A stretch of DNA of 64,000 nt from Proteus vulgaris (GCF_033708015.1 NZ_CP137920.1:3348001-3412000); one strand, 5' to 3'. Numbered from the stretch's first letter, positions 22,816-32,470 are shown. Notes: a model not told the origin generated them from the sequence alone. Numbers and translations are program-made.

Positions 22816-23155
22816 ATGTCTGCGTTATCCTCACACATTCTCTAAATGACTCTTTTTTTATTCTAAAGAGAACATTTTATATGCAAAAACGAACACCTTA
22901 AAATATGTTCAAATTTAATTATTAATAATCAATATGTTATTTTTTTTCAAAGTAAAATAAGTGTAAAAAAACACGATATTGAGAATAAAAAATCTCTATA
23001 TTGATTAATATCTCATATATTATTCTTATAAAGTGAATTTATTAAAATATAAATAATGATTAGTTTAAAATAATAATTTTTTATAAAAGGGAATATTTAA
23101 GTAGGATAATAAATCTTACTTTTTATTATTTTTATAGGAATAAAATAAGAATAAT
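22816..23155. other. Very AT-rich spacer between apaH and folA
   Basis: About 340 nt dominated by A/T runs with no open frame that has a ribosome binding site. It separates two convergent genes. Apart from the flanking hairpins I see no organised signal in it. Confidence 0.6.
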
Positions 23156-23184
23156 AAAAAGGGAGATATTTAATCTCCCTTTTT
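23156..23184. terminator. Terminator at the 3' end of folA
   Basis: AAAAAGGGAGAT (23156-23167) pairs with ATCTCCCTTTTT (23173-23184) around a 5-nt loop: a 12-bp stem with A and T tracts suitable for termination from both sides. It lies 12 nt beyond the folA stop. Confidence 0.85.
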
Positions 23185-23196
23185 ATTTAATTTTTG

Positions 23197-23682
23197 TTAT
23201 TTTCTTCTTTTTAATATTTCGAAGCAGTAGTTATGTGAGTTATTTTCATCTGCTTCATGGTATTCCATAAAAGTAGAATCCCACTCATCTGGCTCATAAT
23301 CTGGGAATGTTGTATCACCGATGACTTCAGCATCAATGTGAGTTAAATAAAGTGTATTTGCCATAGGCAGAAATTGTTCATACACTTTACCACCACCGAT
23401 AACCATGATTTCATCATAATTTTCAGCAGCTTGCAAAGCTTCCTCTACAGATTTAACCCAAACGACATCGCTATCTGTTCCAGGTTGACTGCTTAAAACA
23501 ATATTAAGACGATTCGGTAAAGGACGCCCGATAGACTCATAAGTCACCCGCCCCATAATAACGGGTTTATTTAGCGTATTCTTTTTAAACCATGCGAGGT
23601 CACCCGGTAATGTCCAAGGCATTGCCTTTTCCATACCAATAATGCGATCCATCGCTAATGCTGCGATTAAACTAATATTCAT
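23197..23682 (-). CDS. folA: Dihydrofolate reductase
   Basis: NADPH-dependent reduction of dihydrofolate to tetrahydrofolate; the target of trimethoprim. The 161-residue chromosomal-type enzyme shows [17 protein letters not shown] with the catalytic acid at Asp28, the NADP motif [28 protein letters not shown] and the C-terminal SHNYCFEIL. Length and sequence are close to E. coli (159), so this is the native gene, not an acquired dfr cassette. It converges on apaH across the AT-rich spacer. Confidence 0.97.
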   Translation of the reverse strand: MNISLIAALAMDRIIGMEKAMPWTLPGDLAWFKKNTLNKPVIMGRVTYESIGRPLPNRLNIVLSSQPGTDSDVVWVKSVEEALQAAENYDEIMVIGGGKVYEQFLPMANTLYLTHIDAEVIGDTTFPDYEPDEWDSTFMEYHEADENNSHNYCFEILKRRK

Positions 23683-23856
23683 TTACACACCTACGGGTAA
23701 AGATGGGAAAAAACTGTTCACACTATACGTAAAGCTAAAACCTGAGTCGATACAAATTATGCTTCCTTGATAATAAATAATTGCTTTATACTCGAAGTGT
23801 TAACTTAATCATATAAGATTCAATCATTATAATATTGTTATATACAAGGCGCTATT

Positions 23857-24471
23857 ATGCTTGAAACTTCTTTAGTTGTTTTTACAATTGCTTTACTCGG
23901 GATGATCTCACCAGGCCCTGACTTTTTTCTCGTTGTAAAAAATGCGGCACGTTATCAACGATCTGCTGCAATGATGACAGCAATGGGAATTGTGGCTGCA
24001 TTACTTGTACATATGTCATATTGTGTTGCCGGTATTGCTGTTCTTATCACAACAACACCTTGGCTCTTTTCCATTTTAAAATATGCAGGGGCAGTTTATT
24101 TGCTATGGATTGGCTTTCAGAGTTTGCTGTCAAAATCTAATCATTCGATTGATGAAAAAGCAGCACTACATTCACAAATCAGTTTTAAGAAAGCCTTTAT
24201 GCAAGGTTTTCTCTGTAATCTACTCAATCCTAAAGCCACCTTGTTCTTTCTTGCCGTTTTCACTCAAGTGCTAAGTATTGATTCAAGCATTGGTGAAAAA
24301 TTATGGTATGCCTTTATTATTTGGGGATTAGCGGTCGTTTATTGGCCCTTACTCGTCTTATTAATTCAAAGTGCGCCAGTAAGAAAAATACTCAACAAAA
24401 TCCAAAAAAGTATTGATAAAGTACTTGGTGTAGTATTGATTGGTTTGGGGATTAAAGTGGCATTGAGTTAA
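23857..24471 (+). CDS. LysE/RhtB family amino-acid exporter
   Basis: Probable inner-membrane efflux protein for an amino acid such as threonine or homoserine; the substrate cannot be set from sequence. The 204-residue product has about six hydrophobic spans and the family signature GMISPGPDFFLVVKNAARY near residue 16, with LLNPKATLFFLAVF mid-protein. It lies between folA and the accessory block, facing away from folA. No regulator is adjacent. Confidence 0.85.
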   Translation: MLETSLVVFTIALLGMISPGPDFFLVVKNAARYQRSAAMMTAMGIVAALLVHMSYCVAGIAVLITTTPWLFSILKYAGAVYLLWIGFQSLLSKSNHSIDEKAALHSQISFKKAFMQGFLCNLLNPKATLFFLAVFTQVLSIDSSIGEKLWYAFIIWGLAVVYWPLLVLLIQSAPVRKILNKIQKSIDKVLGVVLIGLGIKVALS

Positions 24472-24473
24472 AT

Positions 24474-24506
24474 AAAAACCTCTTTAATAGGATTTATTAG
24501 AGAGGT
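24474..24506 (-). terminator. Terminator for the minus-strand gene ending at 24516
   Basis: ACCTCTTTAATA (24478-24489) pairs with TATTAGAGAGGT (24495-24506) with one wobble. The A-run just left of it (24474-24478) is a T-run on the minus strand. It also lies directly after the LysE-type gene stop. Confidence 0.65.
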
Positions 24507-24515
24507 ATAACTCAT

Positions 24516-25646
24516 TTATAATAAATTTAAACTCCAATCATTATCACTCTTTAAACAATCAACAATATCCAGTAAAACCCTTTCGTTCTCAAGATAATTA
24601 GACTTATTTTTCATTTGGCTTAAAATAAATTGATAATTATCTCTAATAAATTTCGCTATATTGTTTTTCATTTCATCACTGTTTATATTTTCACTAAAAA
24701 TATTCTTTATTTTTCGATTATAATCAGATATAAAACATTCATCCTCTGCTGTTTTTTCTTTTTCTTTAATAATATCCTCGTATTCTAACACGCCCGACCC
24801 AAGCATATTGTCTACAAACTCCCTGACACCTTCATTATTTTTTAATTTATTTATTAGAAGATCTAATATCGATTTTTTAAAAAACTCATTATTATAATTA
24901 CCAACATTATACTTTGCTAATTTATCAATATAACATTTAGTTATATTGATAATAAGATTTTTCTCCATTTCCATCGAGTAAATATCGTGCATTGTATTAA
25001 CCAAATCCATTATTGAATTATCTAATTTATTAGTTCCTTTCCCACCAATCTCTTTACAAGCGTAATTTAATGCCATATCAATATGTTGTTTATAGTTAAA
25101 ATTAATATAATCTGGCATACTAGTGCATTCTGAATTATGTCTACTCAATTGTTCAATTTTTTCTTTTTGATAGTTATTAATCACATCGAGAGAAATGCTC
25201 ATTATAGTAATAAAGTCTCCTTTTGTTTGTGACTTTTCATAGAGATAATTTCTTATTAAATTATTGGCATAATCATAAAAATCATTTTTTATTGCAACAT
25301 TTAAATTTAAAAAGAACGAATCTAATAGCTCACTTTTAAAACTAACAAAGTTAGAGTTTATTAATTTACAATTATTAAATCTTATTCTCTCCACTTTTGG
25401 AAGAAGAGTGGATAAATTATTCAATTTAGCATTTTGACTTTTATCCAATAGAAAAGTCACACCAACCTTTAAATTAAACAACTCTTTAATAAAAAAAGAC
25501 AATTTAGATAAAAAAGTATTATTTTTCTTTTCGACATAAAAACTAGAAAATGTATTTAGTATATTTTTTATTTTATGTTTTTCTTTTATATTCACATAAC
25601 ACTTTTCTATTAAACCAACTTGTTGAGTAATATTATTTATCTTCAT
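24516..25646 (-). CDS. Hypothetical protein, 376 residues, very AT-rich gene
   Basis: I do not recognise this protein. It begins MKINNITQQVGLIEKCY and is rich in Lys, Asn, Ile and Leu, with many predicted helices and no signal peptide or membrane span. The last third is charged (EKEKTAEDECF). The start at 25646 has a strong AAGGAG about 6 nt upstream. It lies 110 nt downstream of the pta-like gene on the same strand with a terminator between, and has its own terminator, so it is probably a separate unit. Its base composition is more AT-rich than the flanking core genes, suggesting acquisition. A secreted effector-like role is possible but nothing in the sequence shows it. Confidence 0.7.
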   Translation of the reverse strand: MKINNITQQVGLIEKCYVNIKEKHKIKNILNTFSSFYVEKKNNTFLSKLSFFIKELFNLKVGVTFLLDKSQNAKLNNLSTLLPKVERIRFNNCKLINSNFVSFKSELLDSFFLNLNVAIKNDFYDYANNLIRNYLYEKSQTKGDFITIMSISLDVINNYQKEKIEQLSRHNSECTSMPDYINFNYKQHIDMALNYACKEIGGKGTNKLDNSIMDLVNTMHDIYSMEMEKNLIINITKCYIDKLAKYNVGNYNNEFFKKSILDLLINKLKNNEGVREFVDNMLGSGVLEYEDIIKEKEKTAEDECFISDYNRKIKNIFSENINSDEMKNNIAKFIRDNYQFILSQMKNKSNYLENERVLLDIVDCLKSDNDWSLNLL

Positions 25647-25700
25647 AACAACTCCTTATCTTATAGTAAGACAATCCTTTATTTCTCTACATCTTTATAC

Positions 25701-25730
25701 AAAAAAAAAGCCCTTATGACTAAGGACTTT
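25701..25730 (-). terminator. Terminator after the autotransporter gene
   Basis: AAAG-CCTTA and TAAGG-CTTT arms (25707-25730, one mismatch) form a near-perfect hairpin with a 4-nt loop. The nine A residues from 25701 are a T-run on the minus strand. It follows the autotransporter stop by about 25 nt. Confidence 0.8.
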
Positions 25731-25755
25731 AAATATTAAAAAATAACAAATAAAT

Positions 25756-28700
25756 TTAGAAATTAATTTTCAATGTTGCATTGATACCACTTGAACTTAC
25801 ATCACTATTATATTGGCCTTGGTAAAACAGCCCGAAAGTCGTTGATTTACTTAATTGTGCATCAACACCTAAGCCAACACCAAATAAATTATCCAATTTA
25901 CCACCACGTAATGTTGCATCACCGGAATTTGATAAGAATAGGCGTGATTCAGGGCGATTGTCACCAAATAAATGGCTAGCAGAAATATCGCCTTTTAATG
26001 CCATATTAACGTTACCCGCCATAAATGGATATCCACCACGTAAACCAATAGTACCGACTTGAATATCTTGTGAATCAGTCTTAGTGGTAAATTTCATATT
26101 ACCGACATTTTCATTGATATCATCTGTTGATACACGCAACCAGCTAAATCCTGCATATGGCTCAATAGTGTATTGATTAGTATTAAATTGAGTATAAGCA
26201 CCTTCTAAGAAGATTTGAGTAATTTTTGCATCATAACTTGTAGAGTTATAACCCGCATTTTGTCCTACCCAAAGTGTTCTTTTTGCATCTCTATCTTGGT
26301 TAGTATGTGTGAAACCATAGTTTAATGAAGCCACATCATACAAATTAGACACACCATAAGCACCAATATGGATATCGTTGCTGTCTATTTTACCGTGTTC
26401 ATTACCTTTATATTTAGTTGAACCCGCACCAAAGAAGAGACCCGCCTTAGTATTTTCAGTCACATCAATTTCTGCGCCTAATAACCCCACATAGAAATCA
26501 ACATCCATATTGCTGTGACCATAGTCAGCATTCCCCCATTGACCAATGCCTGTCATCCAAATACGTGCGTTGCTGTTATCCAATTTAGCATAACGACCTT
26601 GACCAATACCCATGGCCTGATCTTTCACTGTACGCGTTAACCCTAAAACATTAACCACACTCGCACTGTTGGCATTTAAATACATATCACTGCCTAATGA
26701 TCCGTAGGTCTTATTCAGATCTCTTTCATTCATAGGAAGTACAGCATTAAATAACTCACCACCGCCTGTATTATCTAAAGCATTAGCAATAGAACGACCA
26801 TTTTCATTATTTGCGAAAGTTGCCAACGAGGTATTTTCTTTCTTACTTAATGTCCCTGTAATGACGTTGTCTTTTACAGAAACATTTTTATCAAATAACG
26901 CATAATCATTATTTGGATTATTATTCGCTAGCATTTTTGTTTTAACACGATTATCAACTAAATTTCCTGCATTAACTGTACCTGTTGAAATCGTGTTATT
27001 AAGGTAAATATCTTTTAATTGGCCTACATTATCTGCACCAATATCTAGATTTGCGCCTTTATTTAAGGATATATTGCTGACATTAACATCATGTCCAACA
27101 GTCACTAAATATGTGCCTTTATCATTGATATTAATATTAGTTTTATGGCTTTCATTAGATGTTAATTGACCTTGTTGAGTAAAGGTATCGTTATAACGAT
27201 CAATTACACTTAATTTACCACCGTTAACATTAACCGCTTCTGTACCAAACGATTCTGTAAAACCATATAAAGTACCTTGTTCAACGGTTGTGCCACCACG
27301 ATAAGTATTATCGCCCGTCATCACTAATGTACCTTCGCCTTGCTTGACTAAAGCGCCATCATATAACCCAGCGTCAATTTTCGCTTTAATAGCATCAGCG
27401 CGTTTTTGGTAATACGCTAGGCGCCATTTTTCAGCATCTTCTTTGCTGACAATGTGTGAGGTTGGATCTGAATTACCATCGTTGATAACAAAATCAGTTC
27501 CTAAAACATAATCACCACCAGCAGCAATGCCTTTATCTGTATATTCCTTCAACCATGCGAGATCTTCTTGTTCACGTAAATCTAATGCGGCTTGTGAAAT
27601 ATCATTTGTCCAAACATCAAGTGGTGTCATGCTTAGGTTATATTCAAACTTCCCTAAGAATTGACCAGGACCATACATCCCTTTATCTAAATCTGGAGTC
27701 CCCCAACCATAACGTACATCTGGCGTGCCTTCAGCCGCAGTCCAGCTATCATATAAAGATCCATCTGGGTTACGATGATTAGCCGTTGTAAACATCACGT
27801 CACGCACTTGCATCGCATTCATAGAGCCATAACGTGACATCAGTACACCCATCGCACCAGTAACATGAGGTGCTGCCATTGATGTACCACTAAAGGTATC
27901 CCAACCAGCATTTCCGTCTTCATCGACAACTGATGAATAAATGAAACGACCGGGTGCAACCACCGTCCACCATTTCGCATTCCCTGCTTCATTAAAGATT
28001 TTTTCTAATTCATAACCTGACTTGTCCTCATTCTGTTTAAGACCTGCCACTGCAATCCAATGTTTTTCTGCTTCAGGATTAAAGTAAGGATAGAGAGGAC
28101 GATAATAAGGCTGAGCAAAGTCGCGGTTACCCGTGGTAAAGACCTGAACAACATTCGTACCTTTTACTGCGTCATAAGCAGCATCAACAAAGGATGGTTT
28201 ATCGCCATAAACTTTTTTAAAGTAGAAATATTCGTATTCTGTTTGCGCAGTAGTGTCTACTGGCATATGTTCAGTAGTATCACCGCCATCAGGGCCTTTT
28301 GTCGGAACGGTATTAATAATTCGTGGGTTGGTTCCCCAGCTATTATTAATGACCTGAGCGCCAGCATCGACCATCGCTTTCCAACCAGTATAGAAATAGG
28401 TGTAATCTTGGTAAGGTCCGTAGTTATTGCTATCTGTTGCCCCCGTATTTCCTAAATAAACATCAGCCCCCCATGCAACTCCATGCATGCCATTACCGTC
28501 ACGACTTGCGCCTACCGTGCCTGTAACGTGTGTTCCGTGTGTATCATTCACACCTTTGATCCAGCCACCGTCAACATCAAAGGCTTGATCTTTTTCATAA
28601 TGTCCCCCCATTTTTTGAGGGTAACGCATACCTGTTGAACCATATTGACCCTTGGCTTTAACTGCGTGGAAGCGCGCGTCATTTAATTCTGGATGTGATA

Positions 28701-28968
28701 ATAATGCACCTGAGTCCATTACACCGATTTTCACACCTTGCCCATGAAAACCAAGCGCATAAGCACTAGAAGCATTCATCGCAGCAAGTCCCCAGTCTTT
28801 TTGATACTCTTGGCTTTCCCAACTTTTTATATCTCCTAATTGCCCAGCTTCTGAATATGCTACGGAATATCCAGAAAAAAGAAGTGCTGATGCAACAATG
28901 GAAAGTTGAAATATATTATTATTTTTTTTATTCATTTTGTGATGACTTAAAACTATTTCGTTGTTCAT
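25756..28968 (-). CDS. pta: Subtilisin-like serine protease autotransporter (Pta-type)
   Basis: Type Va autotransporter of 1070 residues. It has a signal region (about 1-40), an S8 subtilase passenger with the full triad Asp85 (GVMDSG), His144 (HGTHVTG) and Ser363 (SGTSMAAPH), an autotransporter-associated repeat (GEGTLVMTGDNTYRGGTTVEQG near 545) and a C-terminal barrel (about 790-1070) ending in Phe (LKINF). This arrangement and the Proteus context match the Proteus toxic agglutinin described in uropathogenic P. mirabilis as cytotoxin and agglutinin; I assign that name from family knowledge. ATG at residue 12 is an alternative start. About 450 nt of AT-rich DNA upstream suggests silencing by an H-NS-like protein (inference). 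Confidence 0.85.
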   Translation of the reverse strand: MNNEIVLSHHKMNKKNNNIFQLSIVASALLFSGYSVAYSEAGQLGDIKSWESQEYQKDWGLAAMNASSAYALGFHGQGVKIGVMDSGALLSHPELNDARFHAVKAKGQYGSTGMRYPQKMGGHYEKDQAFDVDGGWIKGVNDTHGTHVTGTVGASRDGNGMHGVAWGADVYLGNTGATDSNNYGPYQDYTYFYTGWKAMVDAGAQVINNSWGTNPRIINTVPTKGPDGGDTTEHMPVDTTAQTEYEYFYFKKVYGDKPSFVDAAYDAVKGTNVVQVFTTGNRDFAQPYYRPLYPYFNPEAEKHWIAVAGLKQNEDKSGYELEKIFNEAGNAKWWTVVAPGRFIYSSVVDEDGNAGWDTFSGTSMAAPHVTGAMGVLMSRYGSMNAMQVRDVMFTTANHRNPDGSLYDSWTAAEGTPDVRYGWGTPDLDKGMYGPGQFLGKFEYNLSMTPLDVWTNDISQAALDLREQEDLAWLKEYTDKGIAAGGDYVLGTDFVINDGNSDPTSHIVSKEDAEKWRLAYYQKRADAIKAKIDAGLYDGALVKQGEGTLVMTGDNTYRGGTTVEQGTLYGFTESFGTEAVNVNGGKLSVIDRYNDTFTQQGQLTSNESHKTNININDKGTYLVTVGHDVNVSNISLNKGANLDIGADNVGQLKDIYLNNTISTGTVNAGNLVDNRVKTKMLANNNPNNDYALFDKNVSVKDNVITGTLSKKENTSLATFANNENGRSIANALDNTGGGELFNAVLPMNERDLNKTYGSLGSDMYLNANSASVVNVLGLTRTVKDQAMGIGQGRYAKLDNSNARIWMTGIGQWGNADYGHSNMDVDFYVGLLGAEIDVTENTKAGLFFGAGSTKYKGNEHGKIDSNDIHIGAYGVSNLYDVASLNYGFTHTNQDRDAKRTLWVGQNAGYNSTSYDAKITQIFLEGAYTQFNTNQYTIEPYAGFSWLRVSTDDINENVGNMKFTTKTDSQDIQVGTIGLRGGYPFMAGNVNMALKGDISASHLFGDNRPESRLFLSNSGDATLRGGKLDNLFGVGLGVDAQLSKSTTFGLFYQGQYNSDVSSSGINATLKINF

Positions 28969-29360
28969 TCTGTACCTTCAGTTATATTAAAATTTAATAA
29001 CATTAATTAAGGAGCAAAAATAAAAGACGCTGAAATTCTCTAGTTTCTAAGAAAATAATTACTTGAAGAACATCGCAAAAATATTATTTAATACCACTAA
29101 GATAGATAAATTGACTATACAATCACAAATTAACAGATAAATTAAACAAAAATAGATCGCTTGTTATTATATTACAAACAACTAAAATTAACCTATTTCA
29201 ATATCAACATTAGTAATTACAATATTTAAATCAACTTAATAAAGAGAACTTAAATAAACAAACAAAAACACCAAATTAATTAACAATTTTTTTTGAGACT
29301 ATTTTTCTCTATTTAACTCTAGTCTAAAAAAATATAATCCACATTATTTTTAATATAAAA
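28969..29360. other. AT-rich upstream region of the autotransporter gene
   Basis: About 390 nt of A/T-rich sequence with no supported open frame. It must hold the promoter of the minus-strand autotransporter gene, but no single -35/-10 pair stands out. Confidence 0.5.
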
Positions 29361-29394
29361 AAAACAGTATTTTTATTTTAAAAATACTGTTTTT
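29361..29394 (-). terminator. Terminator after ftsP
   Basis: A 14-bp perfect stem, arms 29361-29374 and 29380-29393, with core ACAGTATTTTT and AAAAATACTGT and flanking A/T tracts. It lies 29 nt beyond the ftsP stop. Confidence 0.85.
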
Positions 29395-29422
29395 ATTTTA
29401 ATGTAGTGTGACTACATAGTTT

Positions 29423-30844
29423 TTATTCCAAAGGCGTGACTTCCATTTGTCCTACCATTCCTTTATCTGCATTTTCTAATAATTGGCTATAATACAGGAA
29501 AGGAAAATGCGAATAAGAAGGCTGTTTTAATTCCACCAGTAATTCACTTTGATTTTCAATCCAAACAGTATCTTTCCAACCGAAATCTGCGGGTTCTGGT
29601 TTTTGACCATTATGGTTAATCACTTTAAAACGGGCGCCTTCAATATGAAATGGTTGTGGTGTTGATACTGTGACAAGCCAACGTTCCCACCCATTTTGCT
29701 TACCGACTAAATCAATTCTTGAAAGCTCCCAACGAGCATTGTTTATTCCTGGCGGGCTGTTATGCAGTTGAATAGTTCTAGGCTGAATAGACGTGGTAAT
29801 TCGTGTATCATCTACCGCTAATTGAGCCGGTGCCTTGTCAGTTATTAATGACATTAATCCCGTTGGTTTAATGGTTAGTATATTGGTATTACGTAGCAAA
29901 TCAGAAGGTTCAAAAATACCACGGAGCCTATCCATAAAGCCCGCACTTTGCCCAGCGGTAATTGTGACTTCACCACCTTCAGACATATCAACCAATATTT
30001 CACGTCGCTCACCTGGAGCCATTGGAATTGATTTCAGCTCTACGGGGGATGTTAATAACCCCTGATCAGAAGCGATAAGGTAAAGTGAACGACCATCATT
30101 TGCGGTTAGTTCATAACGACGGGCATTAGATGCATTGACTAAACGTAAGCGGATCCAACCTCTAGAGACTTCAATATAAGGATCTTCACGCCCATTAACC
30201 AGCAATGTATCACCATAGAAGCCATCACTAGCAGCTTCTTTGTCATATTGTGGCGTACCAAAATTATCAATCCGCTTATCTTGAATAATAAGCGGAAAGT
30301 CATTCACTCCATAATGTTTTGGTAGCGGTAGGGATTTGCTCTCTTCATCTTCCACAATCCACATTCCCACTAGCCCATTATAGACATGAGGTGCCATTTT
30401 AAAGGGAGTATTGGCGTGATACCAACATGTTGCTGCTTTCTGACGAATAGGCAATACAGGTGACCAATAAGCACCGGGTGACATTAATCTTGCTGCACCA
30501 CCGATTTGAGTACCAGGAACTAATAAGCCGCTTACCGTCATTGATACTGCTTCATTAAGACGGTTACTATAAATAAGTTTTATATCATCGCCACTTTTGA
30601 CTCTAATTGTCGGTCCCGGCGTTGAGCCATTGATCCCCCAAACTTCCGCTTTTTGCGTACCATTAAACGCCCAATGCACTTTTTGCAATGTCAAAAACAG
30701 TGGCTGACCACGACGAGATTCCAACAATGGCGGTATAGGTAATTGTTTATCATTAACTGATTCAGCACGAACAGAAGAAGATATAGAGCCCAGACATACC
30801 GCTAAGCCTGAAGCCTGAATAAACTGGCGACGACTAAATGACAT
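29423..30844 (-). CDS. ftsP: Cell division protein FtsP (SufI), multicopper oxidase fold
   Basis: Periplasmic, Tat-exported protein that stabilises the divisome under stress in E. coli. I start it at 30844, where MSFSRRQFIQASGLAVCLGS is a classic twin-arginine signal and GGAGA lies just upstream; the open frame extends 29 codons further but without such features. The 473-residue product has the cupredoxin domains of multicopper oxidases (TPGPTIRVKSGD, CWYHANTPFKMAPHVYNGLVGMWIV) but the C-terminal copper-ligand cluster is not evident, as expected for FtsP. In E. coli it is adjacent to plsC; here about 4 kb of accessory DNA separates them. Confidence 0.92.
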   Translation of the reverse strand: MSFSRRQFIQASGLAVCLGSISSSVRAESVNDKQLPIPPLLESRRGQPLFLTLQKVHWAFNGTQKAEVWGINGSTPGPTIRVKSGDDIKLIYSNRLNEAVSMTVSGLLVPGTQIGGAARLMSPGAYWSPVLPIRQKAATCWYHANTPFKMAPHVYNGLVGMWIVEDEESKSLPLPKHYGVNDFPLIIQDKRIDNFGTPQYDKEAASDGFYGDTLLVNGREDPYIEVSRGWIRLRLVNASNARRYELTANDGRSLYLIASDQGLLTSPVELKSIPMAPGERREILVDMSEGGEVTITAGQSAGFMDRLRGIFEPSDLLRNTNILTIKPTGLMSLITDKAPAQLAVDDTRITTSIQPRTIQLHNSPPGINNARWELSRIDLVGKQNGWERWLVTVSTPQPFHIEGARFKVINHNGQKPEPADFGWKDTVWIENQSELLVELKQPSYSHFPFLYYSQLLENADKGMVGQMEVTPLE

Positions 30845-31128
30845 ACTTTCTCCGCAACAAAATACAAATATTCCTATCGTGTGATCAAACATACGGTGAC
30901 AGGAAAAAAAGCTGCTGTGATTTAAAGACAAAGGACTTAAATGAAATTACGGGAGCATAATAGCGCGGATATGACATAAATCCTAAAAATAGTTGATAAC
31001 CAGCACGCTAAAGGAACAAGCTAAGAAACCATGACCCAAGAGCCAATCATGGAGAAAAGCAAAGACAAGATGACGATGTCGCTTCGCTCCATTATAATTG
31101 GTACCACATTGGGGCATTAGGTATTATT

Positions 31129-31443
31129 TTATGTTTTTTTAGTTATTACATAACCTATGCTAGTTAACTTATCAACATACAATCCGTTGATGCTGAACCC
31201 TTGAATTATTGAATACCCCAATCTAACAAGCCATAAAACTAAAATTAAAAACTGCGATCCATCAGAATGGGCCCAGATGCTTAAAACAGTCCAAAAGATG
31301 CAAAAAAATAGCCAGAAAAAACCGACCTTCCACATTTTTCTAAACAAAAATGGCCAAAATCCAAAAAAAAATGCGAACCATGAAAATCCGCACTTAACAA
31401 TTATATTATGATTACCACTTGATAATGTCAGTTTTTGTATCAT
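31129..31443 (-). CDS. DUF2628-like small membrane protein
   Basis: The 104-residue product has an aromatic-rich motif GFSWFAFFFGFWPFLFRKMWK (about 19-39) followed by two hydrophobic spans, which is the pattern I associate with DUF2628 proteins. Function is unknown. It is the first gene of the accessory stretch between ftsP and plsC and is divergent from the exported protein at 31492, with 48 nt between their starts. Confidence 0.65.
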   Translation of the reverse strand: MIQKLTLSSGNHNIIVKCGFSWFAFFFGFWPFLFRKMWKVGFFWLFFCIFWTVLSIWAHSDGSQFLILVLWLVRLGYSIIQGFSINGLYVDKLTSIGYVITKKT

Positions 31444-31491
31444 GATACATTAATTAATTAATTGATTTACAATAAAAAAATAGGTTCTTGA

Positions 31492-31887
31492 ATGAATTTC
31501 AAAATATTTCTGTTTCTGCTAATTACAAGTGCTATGACATTTAGTGCCTCATCATTTGCCAATTCAAAATTAGAAATCATTAATGAGCTGAAATCTACCT
31601 CTATCATATTAAACAAAAATTTACCAAAACGAATTGATGACTATACTGTGGCTGAAAAAGTAAAATCCACTGAGAACGGACTTATATTCAGCTACACCAC
31701 ATCAATAAAAATAACCAATGAAATCAGTGATAAACTTAAAGATAATGTATTAAGAATGGTAAGGATGAGTTGGTGTGATAAACATTGGTTTAACAATTCT
31801 ACCTACCCAGTTACTGGAACTTTTATCTACAAAGGTGCAGAAAAAAGCACTGCATTTTTTATTTTTAATAGGTATGACTGTGATTAA
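31492..31887 (+). CDS. Small exported protein of unknown function
   Basis: The 131-residue protein begins with a clear Sec signal peptide (MNFKIFLFLLITSAMTFSASSFANS), giving a mature periplasmic or secreted protein of about 107 residues. The mature part has two cysteines, in RMSWCDKHW and at the C-terminal RYDCD, that could form a disulfide. No family is recognised. It lies just left of the 21-bp direct repeat that bounds the bacteriocin cassette, so it could be cargo of the same insertion or older. Confidence 0.6.
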   Translation: MNFKIFLFLLITSAMTFSASSFANSKLEIINELKSTSIILNKNLPKRIDDYTVAEKVKSTENGLIFSYTTSIKITNEISDKLKDNVLRMVRMSWCDKHWFNNSTYPVTGTFIYKGAEKSTAFFIFNRYDCD

Positions 31888-31933
31888 AATAAAAAACAAT
31901 TCTATTTCATTAAAATCAACAGATAGGTTCTTC

Positions 31934-31954
31934 TAATCCCTTTTATGTTAAACG
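31934..31954 (+). repeat. 21-bp direct repeat, left copy
   Basis: Identical to 34360-34380 over 21 bases (core CCCTTTTATGTTAAACG). Here it merges into a hairpin, AAACGCTACA with TGTGGCGTTT, that also covers the stop of the minus-strand small ORF. The two copies bracket 2.4 kb containing that small ORF, the bacteriocin and the immunity gene. Confidence 0.85.
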
Positions 31955-32152
31955 CTACAAGTCTCTCATGTGGCGTTTTATCGCCTCTTCACTTTCAGTA
32001 AGCCATGCATCTCGTTGCTCTTGGTCTTCTTGCTCCTTTTTCCATTGCTCTATTTGCGCCTGACTAAACCGATTTTTCCTTTTTACCATTTGGTTGAGCC
32101 TTTTCCATTTACGCATTTCAGTTTCGTTTTTTAATTTTTTTTTCGTTTTCAT
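31955..32152 (-). CDS. Small highly charged protein, 65 residues
   Basis: From ATG 32152, with GAGGGAA just upstream, the frame encodes a Lys/Arg/Glu/Gln-rich protein (MKTKKKLKNETEMRKWKRL at the start, AIKRHMRDL at the end) likely to be helical or coiled coil. The frame is open as far as 32245, but the upstream part lies in the inverted repeat and lacks a ribosome binding site. Orientation is opposite to the bacteriocin gene. No family is recognised; a nucleic-acid-binding or antitoxin-like protein is conceivable but not shown. Confidence 0.45.
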   Translation of the reverse strand: MKTKKKLKNETEMRKWKRLNQMVKRKNRFSQAQIEQWKKEQEDQEQRDAWLTESEEAIKRHMRDL

Positions 32153-32220
32153 ACGTTCCCTCATAAAGAATTGCGTGCTTTTAAAGACTTTAACCGTATT
32201 TTTAGGTTTAAAAAAAGAAA

Positions 32221-32380
32221 TGTTAAAAATGAGCCAAAACGGCACAGAAACCGTTCTAAACTTTCAGGGTGGATTTTGGGTGTTATGGGGTGTATTTGGT
32301 GCTTAAAATCGTGCTGATGCGTTCTGATGGTGATTAACGGGCGGTTTTAAGGTGTAAACTCGTCCGTTTAACATAATGGG
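32221..32380 (+). repeat. Left arm of imperfect ~160-bp inverted repeat around the bacteriocin cassette
   Basis: Reads in the same order as the reverse complement of 34365-34524. Shared blocks are TGTTAAAAA, AAACCGTTCTAAACTTTCAG, CTTAAAATCGT, AACGGGCGGTTTT and CCGTTTAACATAA. The inner edge can itself fold (AACGGGCG with CGTCCGTT). No gene is encoded in it; it precedes the bacteriocin gene by 90 nt. Confidence 0.8.
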
Positions 32381-32470
32381 TCTTATCCGTATTTCAATTA
32401 TTACTGAATCAATATCTTTTTTATTCACTATTCTTACTTCATTAAATCTCTTTATTTTAGGAAGCGATAG

